Positions 8,582-17,203 of a stretch of 49,868 nt of DNA are shown in pieces; position 1 is the first letter of the stretch; every line of letters starts with the position of its first letter. The notes beneath the pieces are model-generated. The model was not told the DNA's origin and made no database searches. It worked only from the letters and a program-made list of their open reading frames with translations. Source of the DNA: Enterocloster asparagiformis. Lineage in GTDB: Bacteria > Bacillota > Clostridia > Lachnospirales > Lachnospiraceae. The DNA lies in contig JAGZSY010000039.1 in NCBI GenBank assembly GCA_018380885.1, forward strand, positions 1 to 49,868, written 5' to 3'. Position numbers and translations under genes: made by a program.

Positions 8582-9695
8582 CCAGATAATCCTTTAACTT
8601 TTTACTTCTGCTGGGGTGGCGCAGCTTGCGCAGGGCCTTGGCCTCGATCTGTCTGATCCGCTCCCTGGTGACGTTGAACTCCCGTCCCACCTCCTCCAGG
8701 GTCCGCGGACGGCCGTCGTCCAGGCCGAACCGCAGGCGCAGCACCCGCTGCTCCCGCTCGGTCAAGGTGGTCAAAACCTCCATCAGCTGCTCGTGCAGCA
8801 GCGTGTAGGTGGCCGCATCCTGGGGCACGGTGACGTTGTCGTCCTGGATAAAATCCCCCAGATGGCTGTCCTCCTCCTCGCCGATGGGCGTCTCCAGGGA
8901 TACGGGCTCCTGGGACATTTTCAGAATCTCGGACACCCGCTCCACAGACATCTCCGCCCGGGCCGCGATCTCCTCGGTGGTGGGTTCCCGCCCCAGCTCC
9001 TGAAGCAGCTGGCGGGAGGTGCGCACCAGGCGGTTGATGGTCTCCACCATGTGGACAGGTATGCGGATGGTCCGCGCCTGGTCCGCAATGGAACGGGTGA
9101 TGGCCTGGCGGATCCACCAGGTGGCGTAGGTGCTGAATTTATATCCCTTGCGGTAATCGAACTTTTCCACCGCCTTGATCAGCCCCAGATTCCCCTCCTG
9201 GATCAGGTCCAGAAACTGCATCCCTCTGCCCACGTACCGCTTGGCGATGCTCACCACCAGGCGCAGGTTGGACTCGGCCAGACGTTTGGCCGCCTCCCTG
9301 TCCCCCAGCTCCATCTGCCTGGCCAGCCGTGTTTCCGACTCCATATCCAGCAGCGGTATCTTGCCGATCTCCTTTAAGTACATGCGGACCGGGTCCTGCA
9401 GGCTTACGCCCTCGGGCACCGAGAGGTCGATGTGCTCCACATCGATCTCCTCTTCCTCCTCCAGCTCCTCCTCCAGAAAAAGGTCCGGGTCCAGATCGCC
9501 CTTTCCGTCCGCCTGGAGCACGTCCACCCGGTTCTGATCCAGGAATTCAAATATCTGGTCAAGCTGGTCGCCGTCCGGAGGCGGGGCGCCTAAAAAGTCC
9601 AGGATCTCCTGGTACTCCAGCACATTCTTCTTTTTCTTCGCCTCCGCCAGCAAGCCTGCCAGCTTTTCCTCGAATCCAACGGTCTTTTCGTCCAT
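8574..9695 (-). CDS. rpoD: Primary RNA polymerase sigma factor (RpoD/SigA)
   Basis: This 373-residue housekeeping sigma factor starts at the ATG at 9695 with AGAGGGG upstream; a 19-codon in-frame extension has no good site. Region 1.1 is short and acidic, with an [10 protein letters not shown] run, as in Gram-positive SigA. Region 1.2 is at [16 protein letters not shown]. Region 2 carries [16 protein letters not shown], the FLDLIQEGN core-binding segment and the -10-reading helix [17 protein letters not shown]. Region 4.2 is [20 protein letters not shown], which reads the -35 element. It follows dnaG with a 64-bp gap and is coupled to trmK by overlap. Confidence 0.98.
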   Translation of the reverse strand: MDEKTVGFEEKLAGLLAEAKKKKNVLEYQEILDFLGAPPPDGDQLDQIFEFLDQNRVDVLQADGKGDLDPDLFLEEELEEEEEIDVEHIDLSVPEGVSLQDPVRMYLKEIGKIPLLDMESETRLARQMELGDREAAKRLAESNLRLVVSIAKRYVGRGMQFLDLIQEGNLGLIKAVEKFDYRKGYKFSTYATWWIRQAITRSIADQARTIRIPVHMVETINRLVRTSRQLLQELGREPTTEEIAARAEMSVERVSEILKMSQEPVSLETPIGEEEDSHLGDFIQDDNVTVPQDAATYTLLHEQLMEVLTTLTEREQRVLRLRFGLDDGRPRTLEEVGREFNVTRERIRQIEAKALRKLRHPSRSKKLKDYLDE

Positions 9696-9759
9696 ATCGG
9701 TCCACCCCTCTTTGCCAAAATGCATTTCAACGGCTTTCTGCCCCTGCCCCAAACGCGCT

Positions 9760-11664
9760 CTAGTCCAGGGTGATTCGCAGTTGCTTTAGCGCCGCCTGCT
9801 GCCGGATAATCTCCTGCAGCCCGGCAATGTCCTTCGCATTTTTGCTGGCCGTGTCCAGGCTGTTCTTGCGCACCTTGTACACGGTCTCCGAAAACGCCTT
9901 CTTTTGTTCCTCGTTACTCAGAGAATCGCTCAGGCTGGCATTGAACAGCGCTGCGACCTCCTTGTACTGGTCCTCGTCGTTGATGTATCGGCTGAGTATG
10001 GCCGCGGGATTTAAGTTCCCCGCCGCGTGGCCCTTAAACACTTCATCCGCCACCTGGTGGTACAAATCCTCCACAAAATCATCGGCCGTTATGATTCCTT
10101 CTATCTTGTCAAACAGCTCCGGGTTCTCGATCAGCCAGGTGAGCAGAAGCCGCTGTGACTTGCGGATTCCGTCCTCCTTGGCGGAGCGCTTCTCCCGTTT
10201 CGCGCCTGGGGACCGGGCGCCGTAGCCCTCGTCGGAGCCGGGCGGTCCGCCGGGCCCCTGCCCCGCTCCTGCCTCCAGCCCACGCGCGGCGCGGCCCTGG
10301 GAGGGAGCGTCCCCCGCCTGGGACGGACGGCCTGTCCGCCCTCCCGGCGCGTAGCTCTCCCCCGCCTTCAGTCCCATGGACATTCCCAGCCGGTTCACCA
10401 GCTGGCGCAATTCCTCGTAGGGGATCATATGTTCCCTGGAAACGGCCTGGATGTAGTTGTCCCGCTCCAGGGGTTCCCCGAAGCGCAGCAGCATCTTGGC
10501 CGTTTCCAGATAAAACTTCGTTTTCTGCTCCGGATCCTCCAGCTGGTAGTCCTTCTTCAGCACGTCCACCTCGAACATGAAGCTGTTTCTCGCCTCCCCG
10601 ATGCGCTCCCGGAAGGCCTCAGCCCCCATGTTCTTGATGAACTCGTCCGGGTCCTTATAGGGACGCATGTTCAGCACCTTGATGGACATGCCCACCTCCT
10701 TCAGGATGGGAATCGCCCGCAGCGCCGCCTTGACCCCGGCGCCGTCGCTGTCGTAGGTCAGGATCACCTGCTCCGTGTAGCGCTTGAGCACGTTGGCGTG
10801 CTGGGTGGTGAAGGCCGTGCCCAGCGAGGCCACCGCGTTGGTAAAGCCGGCCTGGTGAAGGGAAATCACGTCCAGATAACCCTCGCAGATCAAAAAGAAC
10901 TTCTCCCTGGACGTCCTGGCGTAGCCCAGGCCGTAGAGATTGCGGCTCTTGTCGAACAGCTTTGTCTCCGGCGAGTTGAGATATTTCGGCTCCCCGTCGC
11001 CCATTACCCGGCCTCCGAAGCCGATCACCCGGTTGTTCACATCCATGATGGGGAACATCACCCGGTTCCAGAACTTGTCCCGCCCGCCGCGCTCCTCCAC
11101 GGTCACCAGCCCGGTCTCTTTTAAAAATGAATCCTCATATCCCTTTTCCTTCAGGTACCGGTACAGGTCGTCGCTGGTCTTGTTGGCGTAGCCCAGGCCG
11201 AAACGGCGGATCGTCTCATCCTTCAGCCCCCGCTTGTCGTGGAGGTACTGGTAGCCCAGCTGCCCCTGAGGCTGCTTCAGCTGATAGTAAAAATAGTTGG
11301 CCGCCAGCTTGTTGACCTCCAGCAGCCTGGCCCTGAAGTCCGCCTGTTCCCGGGCCTCCCTGCCGTACTCCATCTTCGGCAGACTCACCCCCGCCCGGTC
11401 CGCCAGAGACTGCAGCGCCTCGGGGAAGGTGTAGTTCTCGTATTCCATCAGAAATGTGATCACATTTCCCCCGGCCCCGCAGCCGAAGCAGTAATACATC
11501 TGCTTGCCCGGGGACACGGAAAAACTCGGAGACTTCTCATTGTGGAAGGGGCACAGCCCGAAATAGCTGGCCCCCTTCTTCTGAAGCTTCACATATCCCG
11601 AAATCACATCCACGATGTCATTCTTCATTCTCACTTCTTCAATGACTTCATCCGGATAGTACAT
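9760..11664 (-). CDS. dnaG: DNA primase DnaG
   Basis: This 634-residue replicative primase makes RNA primers at the fork and binds the replicative helicase. The start at 11664 follows GGAGGG by 10 nt; a 37-codon upstream extension lacks primase features and is rejected. The CHC2 zinc finger has C38, H41, C59 and C62. The TOPRIM core shows the glutamate in [10 protein letters not shown] (about 260) and the acidic YDSDGAG motif (about 302). A low-complexity Gly/Ala/Arg-rich linker of about 70 residues (roughly 450-520) separates the polymerase core from the C-terminal helicase-binding helical domain. It sits between dgt and rpoD in the macromolecular-synthesis cluster. Confidence 0.98.
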   Translation of the reverse strand: MYYPDEVIEEVRMKNDIVDVISGYVKLQKKGASYFGLCPFHNEKSPSFSVSPGKQMYYCFGCGAGGNVITFLMEYENYTFPEALQSLADRAGVSLPKMEYGREAREQADFRARLLEVNKLAANYFYYQLKQPQGQLGYQYLHDKRGLKDETIRRFGLGYANKTSDDLYRYLKEKGYEDSFLKETGLVTVEERGGRDKFWNRVMFPIMDVNNRVIGFGGRVMGDGEPKYLNSPETKLFDKSRNLYGLGYARTSREKFFLICEGYLDVISLHQAGFTNAVASLGTAFTTQHANVLKRYTEQVILTYDSDGAGVKAALRAIPILKEVGMSIKVLNMRPYKDPDEFIKNMGAEAFRERIGEARNSFMFEVDVLKKDYQLEDPEQKTKFYLETAKMLLRFGEPLERDNYIQAVSREHMIPYEELRQLVNRLGMSMGLKAGESYAPGGRTGRPSQAGDAPSQGRAARGLEAGAGQGPGGPPGSDEGYGARSPGAKREKRSAKEDGIRKSQRLLLTWLIENPELFDKIEGIITADDFVEDLYHQVADEVFKGHAAGNLNPAAILSRYINDEDQYKEVAALFNASLSDSLSNEEQKKAFSETVYKVRKNSLDTASKNAKDIAGLQEIIRQQAALKQLRITLD

Positions 11665-11720
11665 GAAAAGTTCTCCCTCCTGGCCGCCATGGACCGCCTG
11701 GGGCCCATGACATTTAACTA

Positions 11721-11753
11721 AAATTCCCGCCTCATCTGATCCATGAAGGCGGG
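11721..11753 (-). terminator. Attenuator-like hairpin between dgt and dnaG
   Basis: On the minus strand CCCGCCTTCAT and ATGAGGCGGG form a 10-bp stem with a single bulged T, followed by AATTTTAG. It begins a few bases after the dgt stop and precedes the dnaG ribosome-binding site. The short U run suggests a partial terminator that would lower primase expression relative to dgt, as the internal terminator before dnaG does in the E. coli operon. That role is inference. Confidence 0.6.
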
Positions 11754-11759
11754 CAAAAT

Positions 11760-12770
11760 TCACAGAACATTCCACCGCTGGGGCACAAACAGATCCTCAA
11801 ACAGATCGATGGCATAGATATCGCTCATCCCGGCGATGTAATCGCACACCACCCGGCTCTTCTTCTCGCCCCGCTCCTCCATCAAAAAGAGGTATTCCTC
11901 CGGCAGCCGGTCCACGTGCTTTAGATAGTAGTCGTACAGGGAGGCGATCATCTGCTGCGCCTTTCCCTCCTCGGCCTTGGGAATGTCGTTCTTGTACACG
12001 TTCTCAAACATCCAGCGCCGCAGCCCCTGCATGGCTTCCTCCATGCCCGGAGACATCTTGATCTCCGGCTTTCCCAGGCTGTTCAGGATAATGTCGTGGA
12101 TCATGGTGTTGAGCCGCTCCCGCACGCTGTGCCCCAGAATATCGGTGTAGACGGCAGGCAGCTGCTCCTCCACAAACATCCTGGCGCGGATGGCGTCGTC
12201 GATGTCGTGGTTGATGTAGGCGATCTTGTCGGAGAGGCGGACTATGGCGCCCTCCAGCGTGTTGGGGTGCCCCGCGGTCCGATGGTTTAAAATCCCGTCC
12301 CGCACCTCCCAGGTCAGGTTAAGACCCCTCCCGCCCTTCTCCAGCAGCTCCACCACGCGCACGCTCTGCTCGTAGTGGGCGAAGCCGTCCTCGCAAATCT
12401 GGTTCAGGATGAACTCGCCGGAATGGCCGAAGGGCGTGTGGCCCAGGTCGTGGCCTAAGGCGATGGCCTCGGTCAGGCTCTCGTTCAGGCAAAGGGATTT
12501 GGCAATGGTCCTGGCGATCTGGCTGACCTCCAGCGTGTGGGTCAGGCGCGTCCGATAGTGGTCACCCTCGGGCGCCAGAAACACCTGGGTCTTGTGCTTG
12601 AGCCGGCGAAAGGCCTTGCAGTGCAGAATCCGGTCCCGGTCCCGCTGGTATTCAGGCCGTATATCGCACAGCTCCTCCGGCCTGTCCCTTCCCCGCGAGC
12701 GGGAAGAGAGCGACGCGTACGGGCTTAAATACTGTTCCTCAAGGGCTTCCATCGATTCGCGAATGTTCAT
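11760..12770 (-). CDS. dgt: Deoxyguanosinetriphosphate triphosphohydrolase-like HD protein (Dgt)
   Basis: This 336-residue HD-domain phosphohydrolase is expected to split dNTPs (classically dGTP) into deoxynucleoside and triphosphate. Family marks are the arginine-rich RDRILHCKAFRRLKHKTQVF, then RTRLTHTLEVSQIARTIA, and the HD pair in IALGHDLGHTPFGHSGE. The length fits the short Firmicute form rather than the 505-residue E. coli enzyme. The ATG at 12770 follows GGGGGAG. It is the first gene of the cluster; dgt directly upstream of dnaG-rpoD is a common clostridial arrangement. Substrate preference among dNTPs cannot be told from sequence. Confidence 0.95.
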   Translation of the reverse strand: MNIRESMEALEEQYLSPYASLSSRSRGRDRPEELCDIRPEYQRDRDRILHCKAFRRLKHKTQVFLAPEGDHYRTRLTHTLEVSQIARTIAKSLCLNESLTEAIALGHDLGHTPFGHSGEFILNQICEDGFAHYEQSVRVVELLEKGGRGLNLTWEVRDGILNHRTAGHPNTLEGAIVRLSDKIAYINHDIDDAIRARMFVEEQLPAVYTDILGHSVRERLNTMIHDIILNSLGKPEIKMSPGMEEAMQGLRRWMFENVYKNDIPKAEEGKAQQMIASLYDYYLKHVDRLPEEYLFLMEERGEKKSRVVCDYIAGMSDIYAIDLFEDLFVPQRWNVL

Positions 12771-12790
12771 CCACCACTCCCCCTATCTCT

Positions 12791-12796
12791 ATTATA
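12791..12796 (-). promoter_or_regulatory. Possible -10 element for the dgt-dnaG-rpoD cluster
   Basis: A perfect TATAAT lies on the minus strand 21 bp before the dgt start. No convincing -35 hexamer sits 16-18 bp upstream, so support is limited. The 126-bp gap 12771-12896 shows no clear terminator for the upstream GGDEF gene. Confidence 0.4.
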
Positions 12797-12896
12797 TTGC
12801 CTATTCCCTTATTTTACTACAAAAAATGATGCCTGACTAGGGAAATGACATGGATTTTCAGAAAATTTTATAAATAGAGCGATAGTTGGTTGCATT

Positions 12897-15800
12897 CTAT
12901 TCATGACTCACAAAATATATGCCTTTTGTGCCCTTTTTTGCCTCGTAAAGCATATTGTCGGCCCGGCACAGCAGGCGGTTTACATCCTGAACCGTGGACA
13001 CCCGGCCGCAGGCGATGCCGATGGAGCAGGAGATGCCGTCCCGGCAGTCGATGGGCTTTTCCGCAACGTACCTGCGCAGCGTGCCCAGAAAATACTCCCT
13101 GCTCTCCAGCTCCCCGTAAATCTTTCGGGCCAGCTCCTCCAGCGTTTCCTGCCCTGCGTTGGGGACGCAGATCACAAACTCGTCTCCGCCGAAGCGCACC
13201 GCCAGCTCGGATCTGCCGCAGGCCCCCTCAAACACCCCGGCGATCTCCCGCAGCACCGCGTCGCCCACCAGGTGGCCGAAGCGGTCGTTGCAGTTTTTAA
13301 AATTGTCCAGGTCAATATACAGCAAGCCCATCTGCCTCTCCCCGTGGGCCAGAAGGCCGCGCAGCCTGCGGTAAAAGCCCTCCCGGTTCAGGATTCCGGT
13401 CAGCTGGTCCGTGGTGGCCGCCAGCCTTAGCTCCTCCTGAATCCGCCTCAGCTCGGCGTCCTTCTCGCTGCGGCAGATCACGCTGTTGAGCTGGCAGAAT
13501 ATCATCTCGAAGATGTCCAGCTCCTCCTCGCTGATGGCATAGTTCATGGCCTCGTAAATATAGCTGGCCCGCATATAGATCACCACAAATACCGCGCACT
13601 CCAGGCGGTTGTTGTTGAAAAACGGGATTCCGGCCATGGCGCAGAGCCTGTCCTCGTAAAAGGGCTCCGTGACCTCACGGTACTGCCCGAAATGGCCGGT
13701 AAAGCGTGACACCGCAAACCCCTGCTGGCGCTTCTCAAAAAAGCGGCGGAAAGCCTCTGTCTCCCGCTGCCCCACCGCGCAGTCCAGATCGCTGTAATAC
13801 ACGCCGCCGCTTCCCTCCGCCGGGAAGCGGACGTACATCAGGCCGTCAACGCCAAAATGCCGCTCAAACAGGCTGACCATCAGCTTCAGCTTGTCCTGCC
13901 TGCGTATGTCGTCCACATTGTTCAGCAGGCGGATCCAGTTGGACACAAAACGGCGGTTGTTTCTCTGCTTCCAATACTGGCACTCCTTTTCCCAGCTCTT
14001 GGCCAGCAGCTCGATCTCCCGCTCCATATCACGGATGAGCCGTTCCTCCGGCGCGCCCTCCAGCTTCATGGACGGAGGGATGTGCGGATTTCGCGCCCCT
14101 GCCGGAATCCTCCTCCCGGACTCCTCGTCCAGCCGAATGCGCAGCCGCTCCTGCTCCGCCTCGCCCATGCGTCCCGTGCGCACGAACAGCTCCACCCTGT
14201 CACGGCGGTACATGGCGCGGCAGATCCGCTGGTCCGGCCTGGCCCTTTGAACATGAATTTCCGCCCGCTCCATGCAGATTTGCGCCCTCTGGTAATCCCG
14301 CTCCAGCATGAAACTAAGCCCCATGGCATAGTGGTACAAAAACAGGTCTCCGCTGACCGAGGCCCTGGCGTTATCCCGGACCGGGCGGACGCAGCCCTCC
14401 ATATGCTCCAGGATCTGCCTGGCCCTGTTTAAGTATACCTTGGCGTCGGCCCCGCTGTGCCCGTACATACAGCACAGCGCCATCAGGCAGTAAAACTGGC
14501 CCAAATCGCAGAACCTCTGGCCGTATATGCCCAGGCGTCCCATGATCCGCATGGACCGCTGGAAATATTCCTGCGCCTTGACGAACTGTTCCTGCGCCAG
14601 AGCGTTAAGACCCATGTAGTAGTAGGTTCCGGCCGCCTCCCTCACCACGTCGCCGCCCAGACGGCGGTAGATTTGCAGCGCCTGCACAAAGGCAGTCCCC
14701 GCCCGGCCGTACTCCCCCAGCATGATGTAATTGTAACCCAGACCGTTGTAGATTCGCGCCAGCTCCAGGCATTCCTGCCCTTCCAGGGCCTGATAGCATT
14801 TAAAATGATAACAGTTGGATACATCATTGCGCCCGTTGTAGGCCGCAATCATGCTGTTGCGGCAGTAGGCCTTGTCCACCAGCACGCGGTTTCCCACGGA
14901 CTTTGCCCAGGCCAGGGCGCGGCCAAATTCCGGCAGAGCGGTCTCGTCGCTCAAAAAGCGCTCCACGCCCTCCGCGCTGTTGTCCCTGCCGTATATGCGC
15001 ATGTAGGCCAGATGGTTATAATATCCCAGCTGCTCCGCCTTCTGCAGAAGCTCCTCCTCCACCGGGACATCCTCCAGGCAGAAGTTCATGCGGTCCCAGC
15101 CGCCCATGCGGATTTTTGCGCGCAGCAGGCGAAACTTGAACGCCCCGATATCCTCCTGATCCTTAACCGGCTGCCGCAGGTTAAGGCATTCCCCCGCCAG
15201 GTCCAGGCGGCCCGAGTGCATATAGGCCAGGGCCAACAGGTAGTGCCTGCTGTTCTTTGCCCCCTTTTCATCGAAATTACCCAGCAGCTCGCACAGCGAC
15301 AGGGCTCTGGAAAAGTTCTTCAGGCAGATCATCACGTAGGCGTGCAGAACCAGCACCTGGATGCGGTAGTGGTTGGAAATACTGCTGTTCTCAATATTCA
15401 GCCTGTTGTCGATCATCTCCAGGTAATACTCCGCCTGGTATAAATCCAGCATCCCCACCAGGTTGTACAGGCGCTGCAGCATATCCCCCATGTGCTCCTC
15501 GGACAGCCGGATGCCCTCCTGGGCAGTATTCCGGTACCGGTCGGAATAGCTCTCAAATTCCAGCAGTTGTCCCCAGCTCTGAGCCGCCTCCAGCCACTCG
15601 TCCCACGTCTCCTGCAAATATACGGCCGGACTCTCCAAAACATCGTAGAGGATCACCATATGGACCATATGGCGGTCCCCCGACTCCATCAGACGCCGCA
15701 CCAGGTCCATGGTCAGCGCGCTGGCCCGCTGAAAGCTGTTCAGGATCAGCACGAAGGGCCGCCGGCCGGAGCACCATACCGTCAGGTTAAAAAGCGCCTC

Positions 15801-16190
15801 CGCCATGCGCTTCTGCTCAAAGGCGAGCTCGTCCAGGATCAGATCCTCAGGCCTGACCGCCAGTCCTGTTCTCAGATAGGACTTCAATATCTGTCGGTGG
15901 CAGTTGTATACATCACACTGTTCAAAAACGCGCTCCAGCTCCGCATCGTCCAGCTCTCCCAGAAAATCGCTCAGTATCCCCATAAACGGCATGAACGGCT
16001 CCTGGATATTCTCCTGTCCGTATTCGCAGAAAAATATTTTTGGTCCGTTCACCTGTCTCTCAAATTTTTTGATTTCTCGATTGGTAATCTCAACAGCGTC
16101 GTAGATTCGTATCACCAGACATCCGGCCCGGCCCTCTTCGCCGGCCAGCTCTGTGATATACTCTACCGCCTGTTCAACGCGTCGATCCAT
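12897..16190 (-). CDS. Diguanylate cyclase with degenerate STAND-type N-terminus, TPR-like helices and GAF-like domain
   Basis: This 1,097-residue cytoplasmic signalling protein has no evident membrane segment. The C-terminal 170 residues form a GGDEF domain: DLDNFKNCNDRFGHLVGD, then GGDEF at 1001-1005, so cyclic-di-GMP synthesis is expected. The RxxD inhibitory site appears lost (the aligned positions read GRSE). Residues about 1-230 resemble the AAA/STAND ATPase found before TPRs in large regulators. However, no Walker A loop is visible, and the Walker B-like strand reads FVLILNSFQRAS instead of ending in acidic residues. About 240-720 are helical repeats resembling TPRs, and about 760-910 look GAF-like. 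The ATG at 16190 follows GGGAG by 5 nt; a GTG two codons earlier is less likely. It has its own promoter and lies downstream of the adhesin operon. Confidence 0.85.
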   Translation of the reverse strand: MDRRVEQAVEYITELAGEEGRAGCLVIRIYDAVEITNREIKKFERQVNGPKIFFCEYGQENIQEPFMPFMGILSDFLGELDDAELERVFEQCDVYNCHRQILKSYLRTGLAVRPEDLILDELAFEQKRMAEALFNLTVWCSGRRPFVLILNSFQRASALTMDLVRRLMESGDRHMVHMVILYDVLESPAVYLQETWDEWLEAAQSWGQLLEFESYSDRYRNTAQEGIRLSEEHMGDMLQRLYNLVGMLDLYQAEYYLEMIDNRLNIENSSISNHYRIQVLVLHAYVMICLKNFSRALSLCELLGNFDEKGAKNSRHYLLALAYMHSGRLDLAGECLNLRQPVKDQEDIGAFKFRLLRAKIRMGGWDRMNFCLEDVPVEEELLQKAEQLGYYNHLAYMRIYGRDNSAEGVERFLSDETALPEFGRALAWAKSVGNRVLVDKAYCRNSMIAAYNGRNDVSNCYHFKCYQALEGQECLELARIYNGLGYNYIMLGEYGRAGTAFVQALQIYRRLGGDVVREAAGTYYYMGLNALAQEQFVKAQEYFQRSMRIMGRLGIYGQRFCDLGQFYCLMALCCMYGHSGADAKVYLNRARQILEHMEGCVRPVRDNARASVSGDLFLYHYAMGLSFMLERDYQRAQICMERAEIHVQRARPDQRICRAMYRRDRVELFVRTGRMGEAEQERLRIRLDEESGRRIPAGARNPHIPPSMKLEGAPEERLIRDMEREIELLAKSWEKECQYWKQRNNRRFVSNWIRLLNNVDDIRRQDKLKLMVSLFERHFGVDGLMYVRFPAEGSGGVYYSDLDCAVGQRETEAFRRFFEKRQQGFAVSRFTGHFGQYREVTEPFYEDRLCAMAGIPFFNNNRLECAVFVVIYMRASYIYEAMNYAISEEELDIFEMIFCQLNSVICRSEKDAELRRIQEELRLAATTDQLTGILNREGFYRRLRGLLAHGERQMGLLYIDLDNFKNCNDRFGHLVGDAVLREIAGVFEGACGRSELAVRFGGDEFVICVPNAGQETLEELARKIYGELESREYFLGTLRRYVAEKPIDCRDGISCSIGIACGRVSTVQDVNRLLCRADNMLYEAKKGTKGIYFVSHE

Positions 16191-16259
16191 CCTCACTCCC
16201 GCTCTCTGTATTCATTGCGTCCGCCCTCCGGCGTCCGTCCCACCCCTTGCGTATATGAT

Positions 16260-16288
16260 ATTATAGCGTAAACAGTTTGCGGCTTCAA
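16260..16288 (-). promoter_or_regulatory. Sigma-70-type promoter of the diguanylate cyclase gene
   Basis: On the minus strand TTGAAG (16283-16288), a 17-bp spacer and TATAAT (16260-16265) form a strong housekeeping promoter. The predicted start is near 16253, giving a leader of about 60 nt. It lies downstream of the sortase terminator, so the cyclase gene is a separate unit. Confidence 0.8.
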
Positions 16289-16351
16289 TAGGGGGACGGG
16301 GATATTTTTCTCTGAATACAGGATAAATCGCGCCGTGACAGCGGGCCGCCC

Positions 16352-16402
16352 GCCCATTGCGCGCCAGCTAATCGCGCCCAGGCTGCGCCAGCGGCCCATT
16401 GC
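16352..16402. repeat. Short symmetric repeats between the sortase and cyclase genes
   Basis: GCCCATTGC occurs at 16352-16360 and again at 16394-16402, and GCGCCAGC occurs near 16361 and 16385. The outer and inner words are each repeated in direct orientation, about 42 and 24 bp apart, upstream of the cyclase promoter. They could be regulatory or the relic of a duplication; no function is assigned. Confidence 0.4.
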
Positions 16403-16407
16403 AATCC

Positions 16408-16451
16408 AAAAAAGGAGAACCTGGCCCGGCACAAAGCCCGTCAGGTTCCCC
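16408..16451 (-). terminator. Rho-independent terminator of the giant-adhesin operon
   Basis: On the minus strand GGGGAACCTG pairs with CAGGTTCTCC (one G-U pair), and a T6 run follows (16408-16413). It starts 3 bp after the sortase stop codon and separates the surface-display operon from the cyclase gene. Confidence 0.9.
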
Positions 16452-16453
16452 TC

Positions 16454-17203
16454 TCAATCCTCAATCTTTTTGGCAAATATCAGCACCCTGCCGTTGTCGA
16501 TGGGACGGTAGCAGGTGGACAGGGTGAGGATTTTGTCCTCCGCCTCCGCTTTCACCCCGGTGTCGTACAGGCTGTGCTCTGCCAGGTACTGCAGGAACGC
16601 ATCCCACTGCTCCGGCTTTTGCGGATCCCGCCGGATCATCTGAAAAATATCGCGGTTCTCCTGGTCCGAAAGACTGGAAAACAGCACCGCGAATATCCGG
16701 TAGTCTCCGCCCTGATCGTGGTCGAACCGGATCAGGGGGTGTTCCTTAAAATATTCCTCCTCGCGGTAAAAACGCAGACAGCTGAACATCTTGGTGTTGC
16801 GCGTGTTATGCCCATAGACGATCAGGTTGTCCGAGGGTGTTTCAGTATCGCAGCGCACATCCAGAAAGGGCGTCCCGTTGCCGTGATAGGAACGGTCGAA
16901 GGCGTGGGTTAAGTAAAACATGCCGTCCTCCTCGTCGGTCTGCATCACGGGGTAGCTTAAGGGAGTGTCCTCGATGCTGATGTAGCCCACGCACTGCGGG
17001 TTCAGGGCGCGCAGCGCCTCCAAATCCACTCCCCCCGCCTGATCATGGTTCCGCTTTGCCCGCTCCGGCATGTGGTAAGCCTGCCGCCAAATCTCGTCGT
17101 AGCCCGTTTCCTCGCGGTACAGCGAAAACGCGTCCGCCGCCGCCACTGCCAGGCAGACGGCAATCACCGCCAGACAGACCCTGCGTATCCATTTTCTCAC
17201 CAT
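16454..17203 (-). CDS. srtB: Class B sortase
   Basis: This 249-residue membrane-anchored transpeptidase has an N-terminal transmembrane helix (about residues 5-25) and an extracytoplasmic beta-barrel. The catalytic residues are visible: H132 in IVYGHNTRN, C231 in LSTCYRP and R239 in NGRVLIFA. Length and spacing fit class B. It would cut a sorting motif between Thr and Gly and join the protein to the wall. The gene starts immediately after the stop of the solute-binding-protein gene and ends at a terminator, making it the last gene behind the giant surface protein. That protein's IPKTG motif is therefore its most likely substrate. The motif departs from the classical SrtB NPQTN, but the class B enzyme of Clostridioides difficile is known to use PxTG-type motifs. 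Confidence 0.93.
   Translation of the reverse strand: MVRKWIRRVCLAVIAVCLAVAAADAFSLYREETGYDEIWRQAYHMPERAKRNHDQAGGVDLEALRALNPQCVGYISIEDTPLSYPVMQTDEEDGMFYLTHAFDRSYHGNGTPFLDVRCDTETPSDNLIVYGHNTRNTKMFSCLRFYREEEYFKEHPLIRFDHDQGGDYRIFAVLFSSLSDQENRDIFQMIRRDPQKPEQWDAFLQYLAEHSLYDTGVKAEAEDKILTLSTCYRPIDNGRVLIFAKKIED

Noticed and set aside
8574..9752. Longer start for RpoD at 9752
   Set aside because: The extra 19 residues do not look like SigA, and AGAGGGG is better placed for the ATG at 9695.
11665..11775. N-terminal extension of DnaG by 37 codons
   Set aside because: The extension covers the dgt-dnaG hairpin, has no matching ribosome-binding site and does not resemble primase; GGAGGG precedes the ATG at 11664.
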